This document shows positions 38,601 to 42,085 of a stretch of DNA of 64,000 nt, piece by piece (positions within the stretch are counted from its first letter, which is position 1; every line of letters starts with the position of its first letter). Source of the stretch: Gari tellinella (Eukaryota > Mollusca > Bivalvia > Cardiida > Psammobiidae); contig OV277861.1 of assembly GCA_922989275.2 (NCBI GenBank), positions 50,259,623 through 50,323,622 of the forward strand. The letters are read 5' to 3'. A program made the position numbers and the translations under genes. Under the pieces are notes generated by a model. The model did no database searches, had not been told where the DNA came from, and saw only the letters and a list, made by a program, of their open reading frames with translations.

Positions 38601-39544
38601 CTTATTTTCAGCCTACTTTTAAGCTACCATCTACTAGAAAATACAAATTATATCTTATGATAAATACTCATAATTGTATAAATTGGAACTATTTTTTTTA
38701 GTGGAGGAATAAACTAGAGGCATAAAAAGGGGTATTTATGGGTTAAAGGGTTAAAAGAAAAGTGACTGTTTAGGTCAGGTAAAAGTAATACAGAAAGTGC
38801 CAAAGGGTAGCCTCCTGTATTTACTCTGTCCTCCCATTGGCCATGAACCATGCACCGTTCTTTTAATGCTTATTGTTAAAATGGCGTAAGAGAGTTTTTA
38901 TTATGCCCCTGCTATAATCAATCTTGGGCATACTGTTCCTGCTGTGGAATATTGAGTTAACCCATTACCCCATAGCCTGTTTCTAGTTTTGAAAATAGGT
39001 GGCTACTTAAAGCAGGTTGAAAGTAAAGCAGAATGCGCCTTATGGCACATTCTGCCTTACTTTCAGCCTGCTTTAAGCTATTATCTGCTAGGATTTAGAA
39101 AATATTTCTTATGGTATATTTTCATAACAGTATAAATTGGGACTAGTTTCTTCATTGTAGGGATAAATTAAAGGAGTAAAAAGATGTATTTATGGGGTAA
39201 TGGGTTAAATGGTCTCCCTCAGCAAAGGTTTGAGTGTTACAACTAGAGTATTTTTTGTCTTAGTATAACTAACATCTCTTCTTCAGGTCAATGGACTTCA
39301 ACTCTGGGTTAAACCTATTACTCCCAAAGGTAGTTTAGCAATTACATTCTTCAATACAGGGAGTCACAGTGGAACTCCTGTCAATATGACTGCAGGAAAT
39401 ATTGGAATGACAGACCCAAGAGGGTATATGGTCACAGAGGTGTTCAGTGGATCAAGTCTGGGTAAAGTCATGCCTGATATGTACCTCAAGTTTAGAGTGT
39501 TTACATTTGATTCTGAAATGTTCATTTGCAAGATTGTGTCATAA
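5536..39544 (+). CDS. GH27 alpha-galactosidase / alpha-N-acetylgalactosaminidase homologue (whole spliced gene)
   Basis: Joined exons are 5536-5690, 28407-28581, 30042-30216, 30985-31079, 32142-32303, 34648-34845, then either 36532-36795 (7a) or 39287-39544 (7b). All junctions keep frame and use GT/AG, giving 407 or 405 residues; human GLA is 429 and NAGA 411. The family removes terminal alpha-galactose or alpha-GalNAc from glycoconjugates in lysosomes or outside the cell. Visible features: signal peptide (residues 1-18, cleavage after GVKA), PPMGW, CIDDCW (Asp79/Asp80), LLKFD with the probable nucleophile Asp157, CEWP (Glu189), and WRNYWD with the probable acid/base Asp218. Cys39/43/50/81 and Cys129/159 match the conserved disulfides, and NxS/T sites lie at 106, 178, 198 and 242. 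Exons 1-6 encode the TIM barrel and exon 7 the C-terminal beta-sandwich. Glu189 matches the GLA residue that selects galactose (Ser in NAGA), so galactose is the likelier sugar. The acceptor-like sequence 10 bp before the ATG suggests an unseen 5' UTR exon. Confidence 0.93.
5780..6170. repeat. Diverged 'tatgccccg...ggggca' type interspersed repeat
   Basis: It contains 'catgccacgccatgatttag', 'gagggcatattgtttttgcc', 'gtctgtgtgtccacaactt' and repeated 'gggtcat(g/a)tc(t/a)gacaaag' and 'caaggtcattt'. It matches the repeats at 26,118 and 35,516 in order. No coding function. Confidence 0.55.
6225..6618. mobile_element. Two T1 hairpin MITE copies, one diverged and one truncated
   Basis: A diverged copy (~6,225-6,430) has the hairpin arm 'attaaaagtaaagcagaatt'. 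A second copy starts with TTAACCCATTACCCCATAGC at ~6,450, has a clean central hairpin near 6,505-6,570, and stops at 'gatttttattgatc', where unrelated GC-rich repeat sequence begins. Confidence 0.7.
6619..6663. repeat. TAGCG pentanucleotide repeat with inverted ends
   Basis: About five units of 'tagcg/cagcg' are bracketed by 'ccgcga' and 'tcgcgg', so the whole can fold as a hairpin. It lies exactly at the break point of the truncated T1 MITE. Confidence 0.75.
6905..7118. repeat. Two-copy ~112-bp tandem duplication, GC-richer than surroundings
   Basis: 'gcgaaaatcgctgatgtccg' followed by 'ttttacgaagcatactcggt' and 'cctgtccgtatagccaatag' occurs at about 6,905 and 7,017 with very few differences. 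The flanks (about 6,620-7,620) are also richer in CpG than the rest of the intron. No gene is recognised there. Confidence 0.8.
7640..7800. mobile_element. H-type hairpin element
   Basis: The arms 'caggttggcaaacagattgg' and 'ccaacctgtttgcaatgg' surround a 'cagacgtcaggttacccggc' centre. This is the same hairpin type that is abundant at 44-63 kb. Confidence 0.6.
8078..10010. mobile_element. ~1.9-kb foldback element with long inverted arms, interrupted by a nested element
   Basis: The left arm starts 'agtggctagacgtccggaac' and the reverse complement of the right end reads 'agtggctatagctgtccggt'. The arms then stay alignable through 'gctagacgtccggaata', 'atatactgc', 'gttagtgcctgg' and, further in, 'ggaattaa(a/t)ttacc' and 'cgcatccgcca' (left ~8,278-8,325, right ~8,935-8,985). 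The inverted arms are therefore about 280-300 bp once the insertion at 9,090-9,914 is removed. No transposase frame is recognised. Its superfamily is unresolved. Confidence 0.7.
9090..9914. mobile_element. Nested 825-bp element with CAGGGGTGT termini
   Basis: It starts CAGGGGTGTAAA and ends TTTGACACCCCTG. It is immediately flanked by TATAT on both sides (possible 5-bp target duplication) and lies inside the right arm of the foldback element. Subterminal 'ctactcgccct' and 'actcgcccgac' motifs repeat inside both ends. The termini look hAT-like, but the flanking repeat is 5 and not 8 bp. The small reading frames within (9,541-9,973) are not recognised. Confidence 0.65.
10222..10780. repeat. Fragment of the 'tttacactctagaggccac' repeat element
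   Basis: It shares 'tttacaccccagaggccac', 'caatctttctcaaacttgct' and the terminal 'ggtgagcgatatcagggcct' with the larger elements at 12,555 and 16,120. It is a shorter, diverged copy lacking the left end. Confidence 0.75.
10781..11734. other. Intron sequence, nothing recognised
   Basis: AT-rich sequence with a weak 'gcagtgtagaccc'-like hairpin remnant near 10,905-10,970. No exon, RNA gene or clean repeat boundary could be supported. Confidence 0.4.
11735..12279 (-). mobile_element. TTAA-flanked TIR element with tRNA-like cassette (family T4, copy 2, inverted)
   Basis: Ends TTAAAGCGACTCACAACC and GGTTGCGAGTCCCTTTAA form the TIRs and TTAA target. On the minus strand the B box GGTTCGAATCC (complement at 11,885-11,895) and the A-box region 'tggtccattggtctaagcgg' (complement near 11,937-11,956) form the tRNA-like cassette. 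The non-tRNA parts match copy 3 (29,395-29,930) closely on the minus strand, while the tRNA-like part differs more. Confidence 0.78.
12280..12554. other. Intron sequence, nothing recognised
   Basis: Mixed-composition sequence between two mobile elements. It is slightly CpG-richer near 12,340-12,500, but no exon or motif can be named. Confidence 0.4.
13113..14164 (+). mobile_element. 1,052-bp TTAA-flanked element with tRNA-like cassette (family T5), nested
   Basis: The ends TTAAGGTGGTTCG and CGAACCACCTTAA are perfect inverted repeats including TTAA. The host unit elsewhere reads 'atatttaacagtgtttac' with a single TTAA, so the TTAA was duplicated on insertion. Inside is a tRNA-like cassette: A-box-like TTAGAGCAGTTGA near 13,250 and B box GGTTCGATTCC at 13,295-13,305, followed by a T-run at 13,321. 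No coding frame is recognised in the remainder. Confidence 0.75.
13250..13305 (+). promoter_or_regulatory. tRNA-like Pol III internal promoter inside the T5 element
   Basis: TTAGAGCAGTTGA and GGTTCGATTCC are spaced as A and B boxes. A T-run of ten bases (13,321-13,330) could act as a Pol III terminator. A full cloverleaf was not established. Confidence 0.6.
14816..16119. other. Intron sequence with a weak P1-type hairpin fragment and one unclassified open stretch
   Basis: A diverged TA-type hairpin fragment ('cagtgaaacaattaaaagca' ... 'ctgctttactttcatctt') lies at about 15,560-15,660. At 15,808-16,043 a stretch of higher complexity has acceptor-like 'ttcaacag' and donor-like 'aag|gtaaat' flanks, but no frame stays open across it. 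The 64-codon frame at 15,852-16,046 matches nothing I recognise and is not part of the GH27 protein. Confidence 0.35.
16120..17520. mobile_element. Second copy of the 'gtgagcgatatcagg' repeat element, uninterrupted
   Basis: It has the same opening ('agctcagggtgagcttttgc', then short 'gtccgtcatccgtcg' repeats) and the same internal ~160-bp tandem units and ending as the 12,555 copy, but without the TTAA insertion. It is therefore the natural comparison for the empty insertion site. Confidence 0.75.
18115..22930. mobile_element. ~4.8-kb element with ~490-bp terminal inverted repeats
   Basis: The left arm (18,130-18,610) and the reverse complement of the right arm (22,430-22,925) match over their length. 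Matching landmarks include TTAACCTTGCTTGGAG, 'tttttgtggtttttggtaga', 'catcaaggatccgatgtatg', 'gatggcgtccaagatggccg', 'aggtttgattcaataagc' and 'gctccagttttttcccgtcg'. The interior carries repeated 'caaaatggcgtccaaaatgg' motifs (18,410; 18,780; 18,962) and a minus-strand LINE remnant. No DNA transposase is visible, so it looks like a non-autonomous composite. It lies wholly in intron 1. Confidence 0.75.
20230..21370 (-). pseudogene. Degraded non-LTR retrotransposon reverse transcriptase remnant
   Basis: On the minus strand near 21,265-21,330 the frame reads [11 protein letters not shown], the RT motif around the first catalytic Asp of LINE-type enzymes. Further downstream on the same strand (20,500-20,400) [11 protein letters not shown]... 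followed by a CYGQ segment resembles the 'RWMCGV ... WYGH' C-terminal stretch of many LINE ORFs. The two lie in the correct order about 0.9 kb apart, but stops and frame changes intervene. It is a dead fragment inside the 4.8-kb inverted-repeat element. Confidence 0.6.
23107..23290. mobile_element. P2 hairpin MITE ('cagggctccagataag' family), diverged
   Basis: It starts 'cagggctccacataag' and ends 'ttatctgaaaccctgta', with central 'ccattcattagaattgtctt' / 'aacaggattctaataagtag'. It is related to the cleaner copies at 37,561 and 40,673. Confidence 0.65.
23700..23870 (+). pseudogene. Possible PIF/Harbinger transposase fragment
   Basis: After the acceptor-like 'ctatctattgcag' the frame reads [22 protein letters not shown]. 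The 'IIACVVLHN' pattern is characteristic of the C-terminal part of DDE_Tnp_4 (Harbinger) transposases. Only this short stretch is recognisable, and surrounding sequence in the same frame (from 23,581) shows no further family features. Tentative. Confidence 0.35.
23995..24471. mobile_element. P2-type MITE split by an inserted stretch with a (GT)n run
   Basis: The left part 'gtcagcaccaaatcctatgg' and right part 'ccaattctaatgaacagtcg...gcggagccctga' are P2 landmarks. Between them, TCTTCTTTCGTATTTAT occurs as a 17-bp direct repeat at 24,043 and 24,348 bounding the extra sequence, and a GT dinucleotide run lies at about 24,255-24,272. The open frame at 23,987-24,241 is within this sequence and is not recognised. 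Confidence 0.55.
24784..25660. mobile_element. 'tacgcccacctctaaaggtgg' element with ~160-bp tandem units
   Basis: It opens 'tatacgcccacctctaaagg', with 'tgttcgtttgttcgtccgtc' typical of this kind of mollusc repeat. Units marked by 'cttgtccggaggtttctggg', 'gatattaatgaaacttcaca' and 'tgcccttgatgtactcaaat' then recur near 24,860, 25,021 and 25,181, followed by diverged units. Short frames inside are repeat artefacts. Confidence 0.7.
26118..26330. repeat. 'tatgccccgcacgacttagt' interspersed repeat
   Basis: It contains a 5' inverted motif 'tatgccccgcacgac...ggggcaaatcg', then 'tctgtctgtttgtctgtaca' and 'gggtcatgtctggcaaagg'. Related copies are at 5,780 and 35,516. Just inside it is the hairpin 'ctgacctcaagaagctcttgaggtcag' (26,250-26,276). 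Confidence 0.65.
27041..28384 (+). repeat. 48-unit, 28-bp minisatellite ending 22 bp before exon 2
   Basis: The unit is AGGGCTTATCTATGGTGTAA followed by TGGGTTAA. Counting by eye gives 48 units, 1,344 bp, with no indels. Two main variants differ at one position (GGCTTATC versus GGCATATC), interspersed irregularly. The sequence just left (26,990-27,050: 'atcaattggaacgattttct', 'cagaggaggaataaataaat', 'aaaggcgtacctatggtg') is the long arm of a T1 MITE. The first unit is that MITE's own terminal 28 bp, so the array has grown from a transposon end. The last unit ends GTGTTAA, followed by 22 bp and the exon 2 acceptor. Confidence 0.95.
28407..28581 (+). CDS. Alpha-galactosidase exon 2
   Basis: 175 nt, the same length as human GLA exon 2. 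The acceptor is 'catttgttttcag|T' and the donor TAT|gtgagt. It encodes [20 protein letters not shown], then [16 protein letters not shown] with the substrate-binding Asp pair and disulfide Cys81, and [13 protein letters not shown] (N-glycosylation site Asn106). It starts with the last base of the Ser codon begun in exon 1 and ends in phase 0. Confidence 0.95.
28984..29197. mobile_element. T2 hairpin element (214 bp, copy a)
   Basis: Ends TTAACCCTTAGCCCGCC and GGCAGGCTAAGGGTTAA. The central hairpin has arms GGATCCGGATGAGACGCCGA and its complement. Nearly identical 214-bp copies are at 41,872-42,085 and, inverted, at 43,646-43,859. There is no coding capacity. Confidence 0.9.
29240..29972. mobile_element. 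T1 MITE split by a T4 element
   Basis: The left half ('agcatttaatttattcttcc' to 'gccttactttcaacccgtct') and right half ('ggtgtcacctgtcttcaaaa' to 'tatgtggtaaaggggttga') are one T1 MITE. Its arm normally reads 'caacctgctttaagtggtca'. The T4 element (29,395-29,930) sits exactly at that TTAA, which is duplicated. Confidence 0.85.
29395..29930 (+). mobile_element. TTAA-flanked TIR element with tRNA-like cassette (family T4, copy 3)
   Basis: Ends TTAAAGGGACTCGCAACCGG and CCGGTTGCGAGCCTCTTTAA. The tRNA-like cassette has 'gctggtagccgaggtagt' as A-box region (29,703-29,720) and the B box GGTTCGAATCC at 29,771-29,781, then a T-rich run. The body aligns with the minus strand of copy 2 nearly base for base before the cassette. 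Confidence 0.82.
30042..30216 (+). CDS. Alpha-galactosidase exon 3 (catalytic nucleophile)
   Basis: The acceptor is 'tttgttgttgtcag|GTT' and the donor TATG|gtaagc. It encodes [40 protein letters not shown] and IDLLKFDTC. Asp157 in LLKFD matches the GLA nucleophile Asp170, and Cys129-Cys159 matches the Cys142-Cys172 disulfide. 175 nt versus 178 in human GLA (one residue less). Ends in phase 1. Confidence 0.95.
30697..30947 (+). mobile_element. T1 hairpin MITE ending 37 bp before exon 4
   Basis: A complete copy of 251 bp with TTAACCCATTACCCC and GGGGTAATGGGTTAA ends. The hairpin runs 'aaagcaggttgaaagtaaag' ... 'tgccttaaggca' ... complement. The long arm contains 'ccattttctgcag|tggagg', which looks like a cryptic 3' splice site. 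The 138-codon frame at 30,450-30,866 merely reads through it. Confidence 0.9.
30985..31079 (+). CDS. Alpha-galactosidase exon 4 (substrate-recognition loop)
   Basis: The acceptor is 'catggtaatatttcag|GT' and the donor CTTAGT|gtatgt, chosen because it keeps frame with exon 5 and matches a donor consensus downstream of the cut. It encodes [20 protein letters not shown], then [12 protein letters not shown]. Glu189 corresponds to GLA Glu203, whereas NAGA has Ser there. The next two positions (Leu206-Tyr207 in GLA) are Tyr-Gly here. 95 nt versus 92 in human GLA. Confidence 0.9.
31135..31344. mobile_element. P1 TA-flanked MITE ('acctctctattatgacca' family)
   Basis: Ends 'taCAACAAAACCTCTCTATT' and 'AATAGAGAGGTTTTGCTGta' are inverted and flanked by TA, as in mariner/Tc1-type MITEs. 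It lies in intron 4. Other copies are at 38,170, 42,575 and 42,949. Confidence 0.75.
31435..31806. mobile_element. Two adjacent T1 MITE copies
   Basis: The first (31,440-31,560) is partial, with the hairpin 'aaagtaaagcagaatgtgcc' / 'ggcattctgttttactttt'. The second (~31,556-31,806) has a full hairpin and long arm, ending 'atctatggagtattggatta', a diverged form of the GGGTAATGGGTTAA terminus. Both are in intron 4. Confidence 0.75.
31866..32141 (+). repeat. Tandem array of exon-5 3' splice sites (43-bp unit)
   Basis: The unit is TCAAATTATGGTCCTGTTGT, TGAAGCTATTCTTTATATTT, CAG. Exon-start copies begin at 31,882, 31,931, 31,970, 32,013, 32,056, 32,099 and, as the true exon, 32,142. The last four steps are exactly 43 bp, the first two 49 and 39. 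Five copies keep the CAG acceptor; those before 32,013 and 32,056 have CAT. Each upstream copy repeats the first ~17 nt of exon 5 and then diverges. 43 is not a multiple of three, and every upstream copy leads to an early stop when read in the phase set by exon 4. Confidence 0.95.
32142..32303 (+). CDS. Alpha-galactosidase exon 5 (catalytic acid/base)
   Basis: 162 nt, identical in length to human GLA exon 5, phase 0 at both ends. Acceptor 'tctttatatttcag|TCA', donor ATG|gtcagt. It encodes [20 protein letters not shown], with Asp218 in WRNYWD matching GLA Asp231, and ends [13 protein letters not shown] has GGWNDPDM, so the Trp-Asn pair is Phe-Phe here. The upstream in-frame ATG seen in a longer frame belongs to the acceptor array, not the protein. 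Confidence 0.95.
32337..33480. mobile_element. Intron 5 cluster of diverged T1 MITEs
   Basis: Copies are recognisable at ~32,337-32,521 (TTAACCCATTACCCCAC...TATGGGGTAATGGGTTAA, hairpin core largely deleted), ~32,890-33,122 (partial hairpin 'taggctttactttcagcctg') and ~33,330-33,480 (hairpin 'gttgaaagtaaaacagaatg'). The space between (32,522-32,890) holds no recognised feature. Confidence 0.7.
33575..34525. mobile_element. 'tagctcgcctgtccgtagaa' element with four ~182-bp tandem units
   Basis: It opens 'tttttagctcgcctgtccgt' and closes 'caggtgagcatcaggtggct', inverted relative to each other. The inside is a tandem array marked by 'aggttaaagttttttggacg', 'ttgttttaaagcttaatatt', 'gtatggaggttcat' and 'atcaatttttgacatgtttt', with starts near 33,655, 33,838, 34,020, 34,203 and a partial fifth near 34,384. 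No coding frame. Confidence 0.8.
34551..34633 (+). mobile_element. Solo T1 MITE right arm ending 14 bp before exon 6
   Basis: Only the long-arm end is present: 'ctgtataaattggaactatt', 'taatggaggagtaaactaaa' and 'tatggagtaatgggttaa', the left end being lost. It leaves only 14 bp (34,634-34,647) before the exon, so any branch point and the upstream part of the pyrimidine tract must lie in transposon-derived sequence. Confidence 0.8.
34648..34845 (+). CDS. Alpha-galactosidase exon 6
   Basis: 198 nt, identical in length to human GLA exon 6, phase 0 at both ends. Acceptor 'atgtgtttattcag|GTG', donor GAG|gtatgt. It encodes [38 protein letters not shown] and SVDQDPLG, the conserved end of the TIM barrel. 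It ends KKIWE, at the domain border. Both terminal exons 7a and 7b can follow in frame. Confidence 0.95.
35029..35271 (+). mobile_element. T1 hairpin MITE, complete, in intron 6
   Basis: TTAACCCATTACCCCATAGA and TATGGGGTAATGGGTTAA ends, with a central hairpin 'attgaaagtaaagcagaatg' / 'cattctgctttactttcaac'. Confidence 0.9.
35516..35942. repeat. 'tatgtcccagcatgatgtag' repeat followed by a T1 MITE without a right end
   Basis: 35,516-35,710 is the same repeat type as at 26,118. 35,740-35,942 is a T1 MITE (hairpin 'aataaagcagaatgtgcctt'...) whose long arm runs 'aaaccattttcttctgtgga', 'gaacaaattaaaagcatata' and then passes into the 25-bp array with no TTAA end. Confidence 0.7.
35942..36490 (+). 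repeat. 25-bp minisatellite of pyrimidine-run plus CAG, just before exon 7a
   Basis: The unit is close to GTGATTTCTCTTTG followed by CACAAACAGCA, about 22 imperfect copies, ending some 42 bp before exon 7a. Each unit holds a T/C-rich run followed by ACAG or ACAGCAG, so it resembles a weak 3' splice site on the + strand. The minus-strand open frames at 35,886-36,384 are produced by the repeat and are not genes. Confidence 0.9.
36532..36795 (+). CDS. Alpha-galactosidase terminal exon 7a (C-terminal beta domain, version a)
   Basis: Acceptor 'ctttatactgttacag|AAA', phase 0, 87 codons then TAA. It begins [20 protein letters not shown] and contains [10 protein letters not shown] and [11 protein letters not shown]. 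It corresponds to human GLA exon 7 (the antiparallel beta-sandwich after QDPLG). It is homologous throughout to exon 7b, by eye about 40-45% identical, with one NxS site (RNASS) not shared. No canonical AATAAA was found close behind the stop; ATTAAA occurs near 36,860. Confidence 0.92.
   Translation, partial: KSGVQIWVKPMSPEGSVAVTILNTSKASGFSGTVVTRNASSIELTAPQGYSVTEVFTGKNIGTFTPQSVLKTRIFPFDAYMIICKIL
36835..37520. mobile_element. T1 MITE copies downstream of exon 7a
   Basis: A diverged copy spans ~36,840-37,017. A better one (37,270-37,517) has ends TTAACCCATAACCCC and 'tttggtaatggattaa' with the hairpin 'gaaagtaaagcagaatgtgc' / 'gcacattctgctttacattc'. Confidence 0.75.
37561..37760. mobile_element. 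P2 hairpin MITE, clean copy
   Basis: Ends CAGGGCTCCAGATAAG and CTTATCTGGAGCCCTG. A perfect central hairpin is built from 'cattagaatcgtctctttga' and 'gagacgattctaatgagtag'. It matches 40,673-40,872 almost throughout. Confidence 0.85.
38039..38754. mobile_element. H-type hairpin, P1 MITE and T1 MITE in a row (intron before exon 7b)
   Basis: 38,050-38,120: hairpin 'caacagtttgaatcatgacc' / 'ggtcaggatccaaactgttt'. 38,170-38,385: P1 MITE with hairpin 'acagaaatctcctataggag' and terminal 'gagaggttttactgta'. 38,503-38,754: T1 MITE with TTAATCCATTAACCC and GGGTTAAAGGGTTAA ends. Confidence 0.75.
38957..39208 (+). mobile_element. T1 hairpin MITE ending 78 bp before exon 7b
   Basis: A complete 252-bp copy with TTAACCCATTACCCCATAGC and GGGGTAATGGGTTAA ends. 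The long arm faces exon 7b, as also seen before exons 2, 4, 5, 6 and 7a. Confidence 0.9.
39287..39544 (+). CDS. Alpha-galactosidase terminal exon 7b (C-terminal beta domain, version b)
   Basis: Acceptor 'aacatctcttcttcag|GTC', phase 0, 85 codons then TAA. It begins [20 protein letters not shown] and contains [10 protein letters not shown] and [10 protein letters not shown]. It aligns with exon 7a along its whole length, with a three-residue gap. The frame is intact, the conserved WVKP, GY.VTEVF and ICKI positions are kept, and the differences include many conservative ones, so this looks like a functional exon and not a relic. It is used only if 7a is skipped, since 7a carries a stop. It has no long frame starting at ATG and is easily missed by ORF searches. 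Confidence 0.9.
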   Translation, partial: VNGLQLWVKPITPKGSLAITFFNTGSHSGTPVNMTAGNIGMTDPRGYMVTEVFSGSSLGKVMPDMYLKFRVFTFDSEMFICKIVS

Positions 39545-40136
39545 GTAGTGTCATAAGTAGTTATTGTACAATCACTTTGTACCTCAATACTGTGGGTTCA
39601 AATCTTGATATTGGCACTATTTGTGTTCGAAACAGTTCATAAAGGACACCTGGGTTCATCCCCCACCTGTGATGAATTGGATGTCACCCTATGACTGATA
39701 TATTGTTAAATGGCATCATTATAACATAACAAATCAAATCAAATGCTGTAAGGGTCTTTTTTATGCATGAATTGATTTGTTGGCAGCAATTTATGAGACT
39801 AGCTATCACCACAAAATTTATACCATCATTTTAACCTTTTCTTAGACCCAAAATGGCAAATATGGTCTGTTGAAATTCGTTTTTCTGCAATTTTATGCAA
39901 CTTCAAATATTTGTTTGATTTTAACTGAACAAATAATGCTATATGAGTGCCAAACAATTTGGAACCTGATAAGACGCCATATGATCTGGATCCAATCTGT
40001 TTGCAAAGTTTAGTCGCCCTTGGTGATGAAAGGATTAAATAAGTATAGTTTGGTTCAACCAAAATGTTGAATATCAACAAACATTTATCAGGACAAACAT
40101 AAAATATCAGCAGACACATGGATTCATAAAGTTAGT
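39545..40136. other. 3' flank of the alpha-galactosidase gene with a degraded H-type hairpin
   Basis: The sequence after the stop is AT-rich. An H-type remnant ('gtgccaaacaatttggaacc' / 'ggatccaatctgtttgcaaa') lies near 39,945-40,005. No clear AATAAA is seen within 300 bp of the stop. Confidence 0.5.
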
Positions 40137-40345
40137 TTTAACCCATTACCTCATTCTTTAAAATATTCATTTTTACACCTTTAATTTATTGCTCCACTAA
40201 AGAAAATAGTTCCAATTTAAATAGGCATGAATATGTATGTTAAGAATATTTCAACATCCTAGAAAATTGTTTAAAGCCAGTTGAAAGTAAAGCAGAATGT
40301 GCCTCTTCAAAACTAGAAGCAGTCTATGAGGTAATGGGTTAAAAT
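40137..40345. mobile_element. T1 MITE with one hairpin arm deleted
   Basis: Starts TTAACCCATTACCTCATTC and ends 'tatgaggtaatgggttaa'. Only one arm of the central hairpin ('gaaagtaaagcagaatgtgc') remains. Confidence 0.75.
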
Positions 40346-40672
40346 GAAGCTATTCCAGTCTGTTTGGCCAAAAGGTCAAAGGGACTTTAAAGCAGATTCA
40401 ATTAGAATCTGACTAGAAATAAAAAAAAAAACACCATTGTAATACATGTATAATTTTGAGACATGATGAAATACCATGTCTATAAGAAATCCTGTTTTTT
40501 CATATTTTGTTTTTGTTTTTAGATATATTTTGTATAAACAGAAATTATGTATAATGTATATACTTTCCTCAGTGAGATGTTTAAAATGCTCAATGTTAAA
40601 TATTTTTGTGATATTCTTCATTACATTCAATACATTTTCATGCTTCCCAAAAGGTTTTTGGGAGAGCATATA

Positions 40673-40872
40673 CAGCAGAGCTCTAGATAAGGGGGTATTT
40701 CAAAAACTAAAATCTTTATTTCTGCATTAAGCCCTATGGTGTCACAACTCATTAGAATCGTCTCTTTGAGACGATTCTAATGAGTAGTAAAACCATAGGA
40801 TTTGGTGCTGAAATAAGTGAGAAAATGTTGGATTTGTTCAGTTTACCCCCCTCTTATCTGGAGCCCTGTATA
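40673..40872. mobile_element. P2 hairpin MITE, clean copy
   Basis: Same structure as 37,561-37,760, including the perfect 'gaatcgtctctttgagacga' central palindrome. Ends CTTATCTGGAGCCCTGTA. Confidence 0.85.
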
Positions 40873-41326
40873 GTCATCATCCTGTCCATGTCTGAATGAC
40901 TAATGTGTGTCTCCACCAAGGAGGAAATATTTTTAATCTTATTTCTTTTGAACAGGTAATTAGGTGTTGAAAATATATGAATGTCGTTAAAACAACCAAG
41001 TTCCTATCAAGGTTAAGGTCGTACCAAGAGTTAAAGGTTAACAGGATAAATCCCCTCTTTCCCTATCTTGTCAACCAGAGAAAGGATCTTGATATTTTTT
41101 TAATTGTATACATGGTTGTACAAAGATGTGTTGCAAATGGCAACCAAGTCTCTATACCAAGTTTCAAGGTCACACCAAGTCTTTAACTCTCAGCAGAAGA
41201 GTTTCTTTCTGCTACTGTTTTTAACCGGTGAACAGATTTTGATAATATTTTACTCTTTTTTGTGTGTACATGTATGTTACCAGGAAGGCTATTTCCACAG
41301 TTTGTAATTGGTCATACTATGAAGCT

Positions 41327-41831
41327 TATAACCCTTTACTCCATAGCCTATTTCCTTGATTATGAAGACAGGTGAACACATACAGCAGGTTCAAAGTAAA
41401 GCAGAATGCGCCTTAAGGCGCATTCTGCTTTACTTTCAGCCTTCCTTAACTCTTTCCTCCCTGAAGCTTCAAATGGACAATTCCAGTTTCCATTTTAGTC
41501 TAGTCCATTTCTGACTTTTAAGGGTTGTTTTTGTCAATGTTTTGCATTTTGACAAACAGTGAAGACCCAGATCAGAGGGCTCCATAAGGAGCCCTCTGAT
41601 CTGGGTCTTCACTGTTTGCATATGACAAGTGTACTTTTAATATGTATACTGTTTGAAAAGGATGCCTATATGCGGGACTAGGGTTCAAAGGGTTAAGCTA
41701 TTATCTTCTATAATATATTATATACTTTTTGTACATGATCATGATTGTATAACCTGGAACTGTTTTTCTGCAGTTTAGGAATAAATACTTTTAAATGCAC
41801 ATAAAGGTACTTCTGTGGAGGAAAGGGTTAT
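41327..41831. mobile_element. T1 MITE carrying a nested T3 element
   Basis: The T1 copy ('accctttactccatagccta' ... 'cttctgtggaggaaagggtt') is interrupted at the TTAA of its arm by a T3 element, 41,446-41,696. The nested element has ends TTAACTCTTTCCTCCC and 'ttcaaagggttaa' and a perfect hairpin 'cagatcagagggctccataa' / complement at ~41,560-41,622. Confidence 0.8.
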
Positions 41832-41871
41832 GTTGTTGCACAACTGTAGTAACTGTAATGTATTGTATATT

Positions 41872-42085
41872 TTAACCCTTAGCCCGCCAAATAAATTGTC
41901 GTCTGCTATATTTCTCGTCTGCTTCAAGTTTCAAAGTGCTTCAAAGTTGCTCAAAATTGCTGAAAATGTTGTCCGAGTGTCAAACAGCTTGGATCCGGAT
42001 GAGATGCCGAGTTACTCGGCGTCTCATCCGGATCCAAGCTGTTTGCATATGGAGCTATAGTCGTGAGTGGCAGGCTAAGGGTTAA
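41872..42085. mobile_element. T2 hairpin element (214 bp, copy b)
   Basis: TTAACCCTTAGCCCGCC and GGCAGGCTAAGGGTTAA ends. Same length as and almost the same sequence as copy a (28,984-29,197). Confidence 0.9.

Noticed and set aside
5695..39286. Introner-type origin of the introns from the MITEs
   Set aside because: Intron positions and phases coincide with human GLA, so the introns predate the elements.
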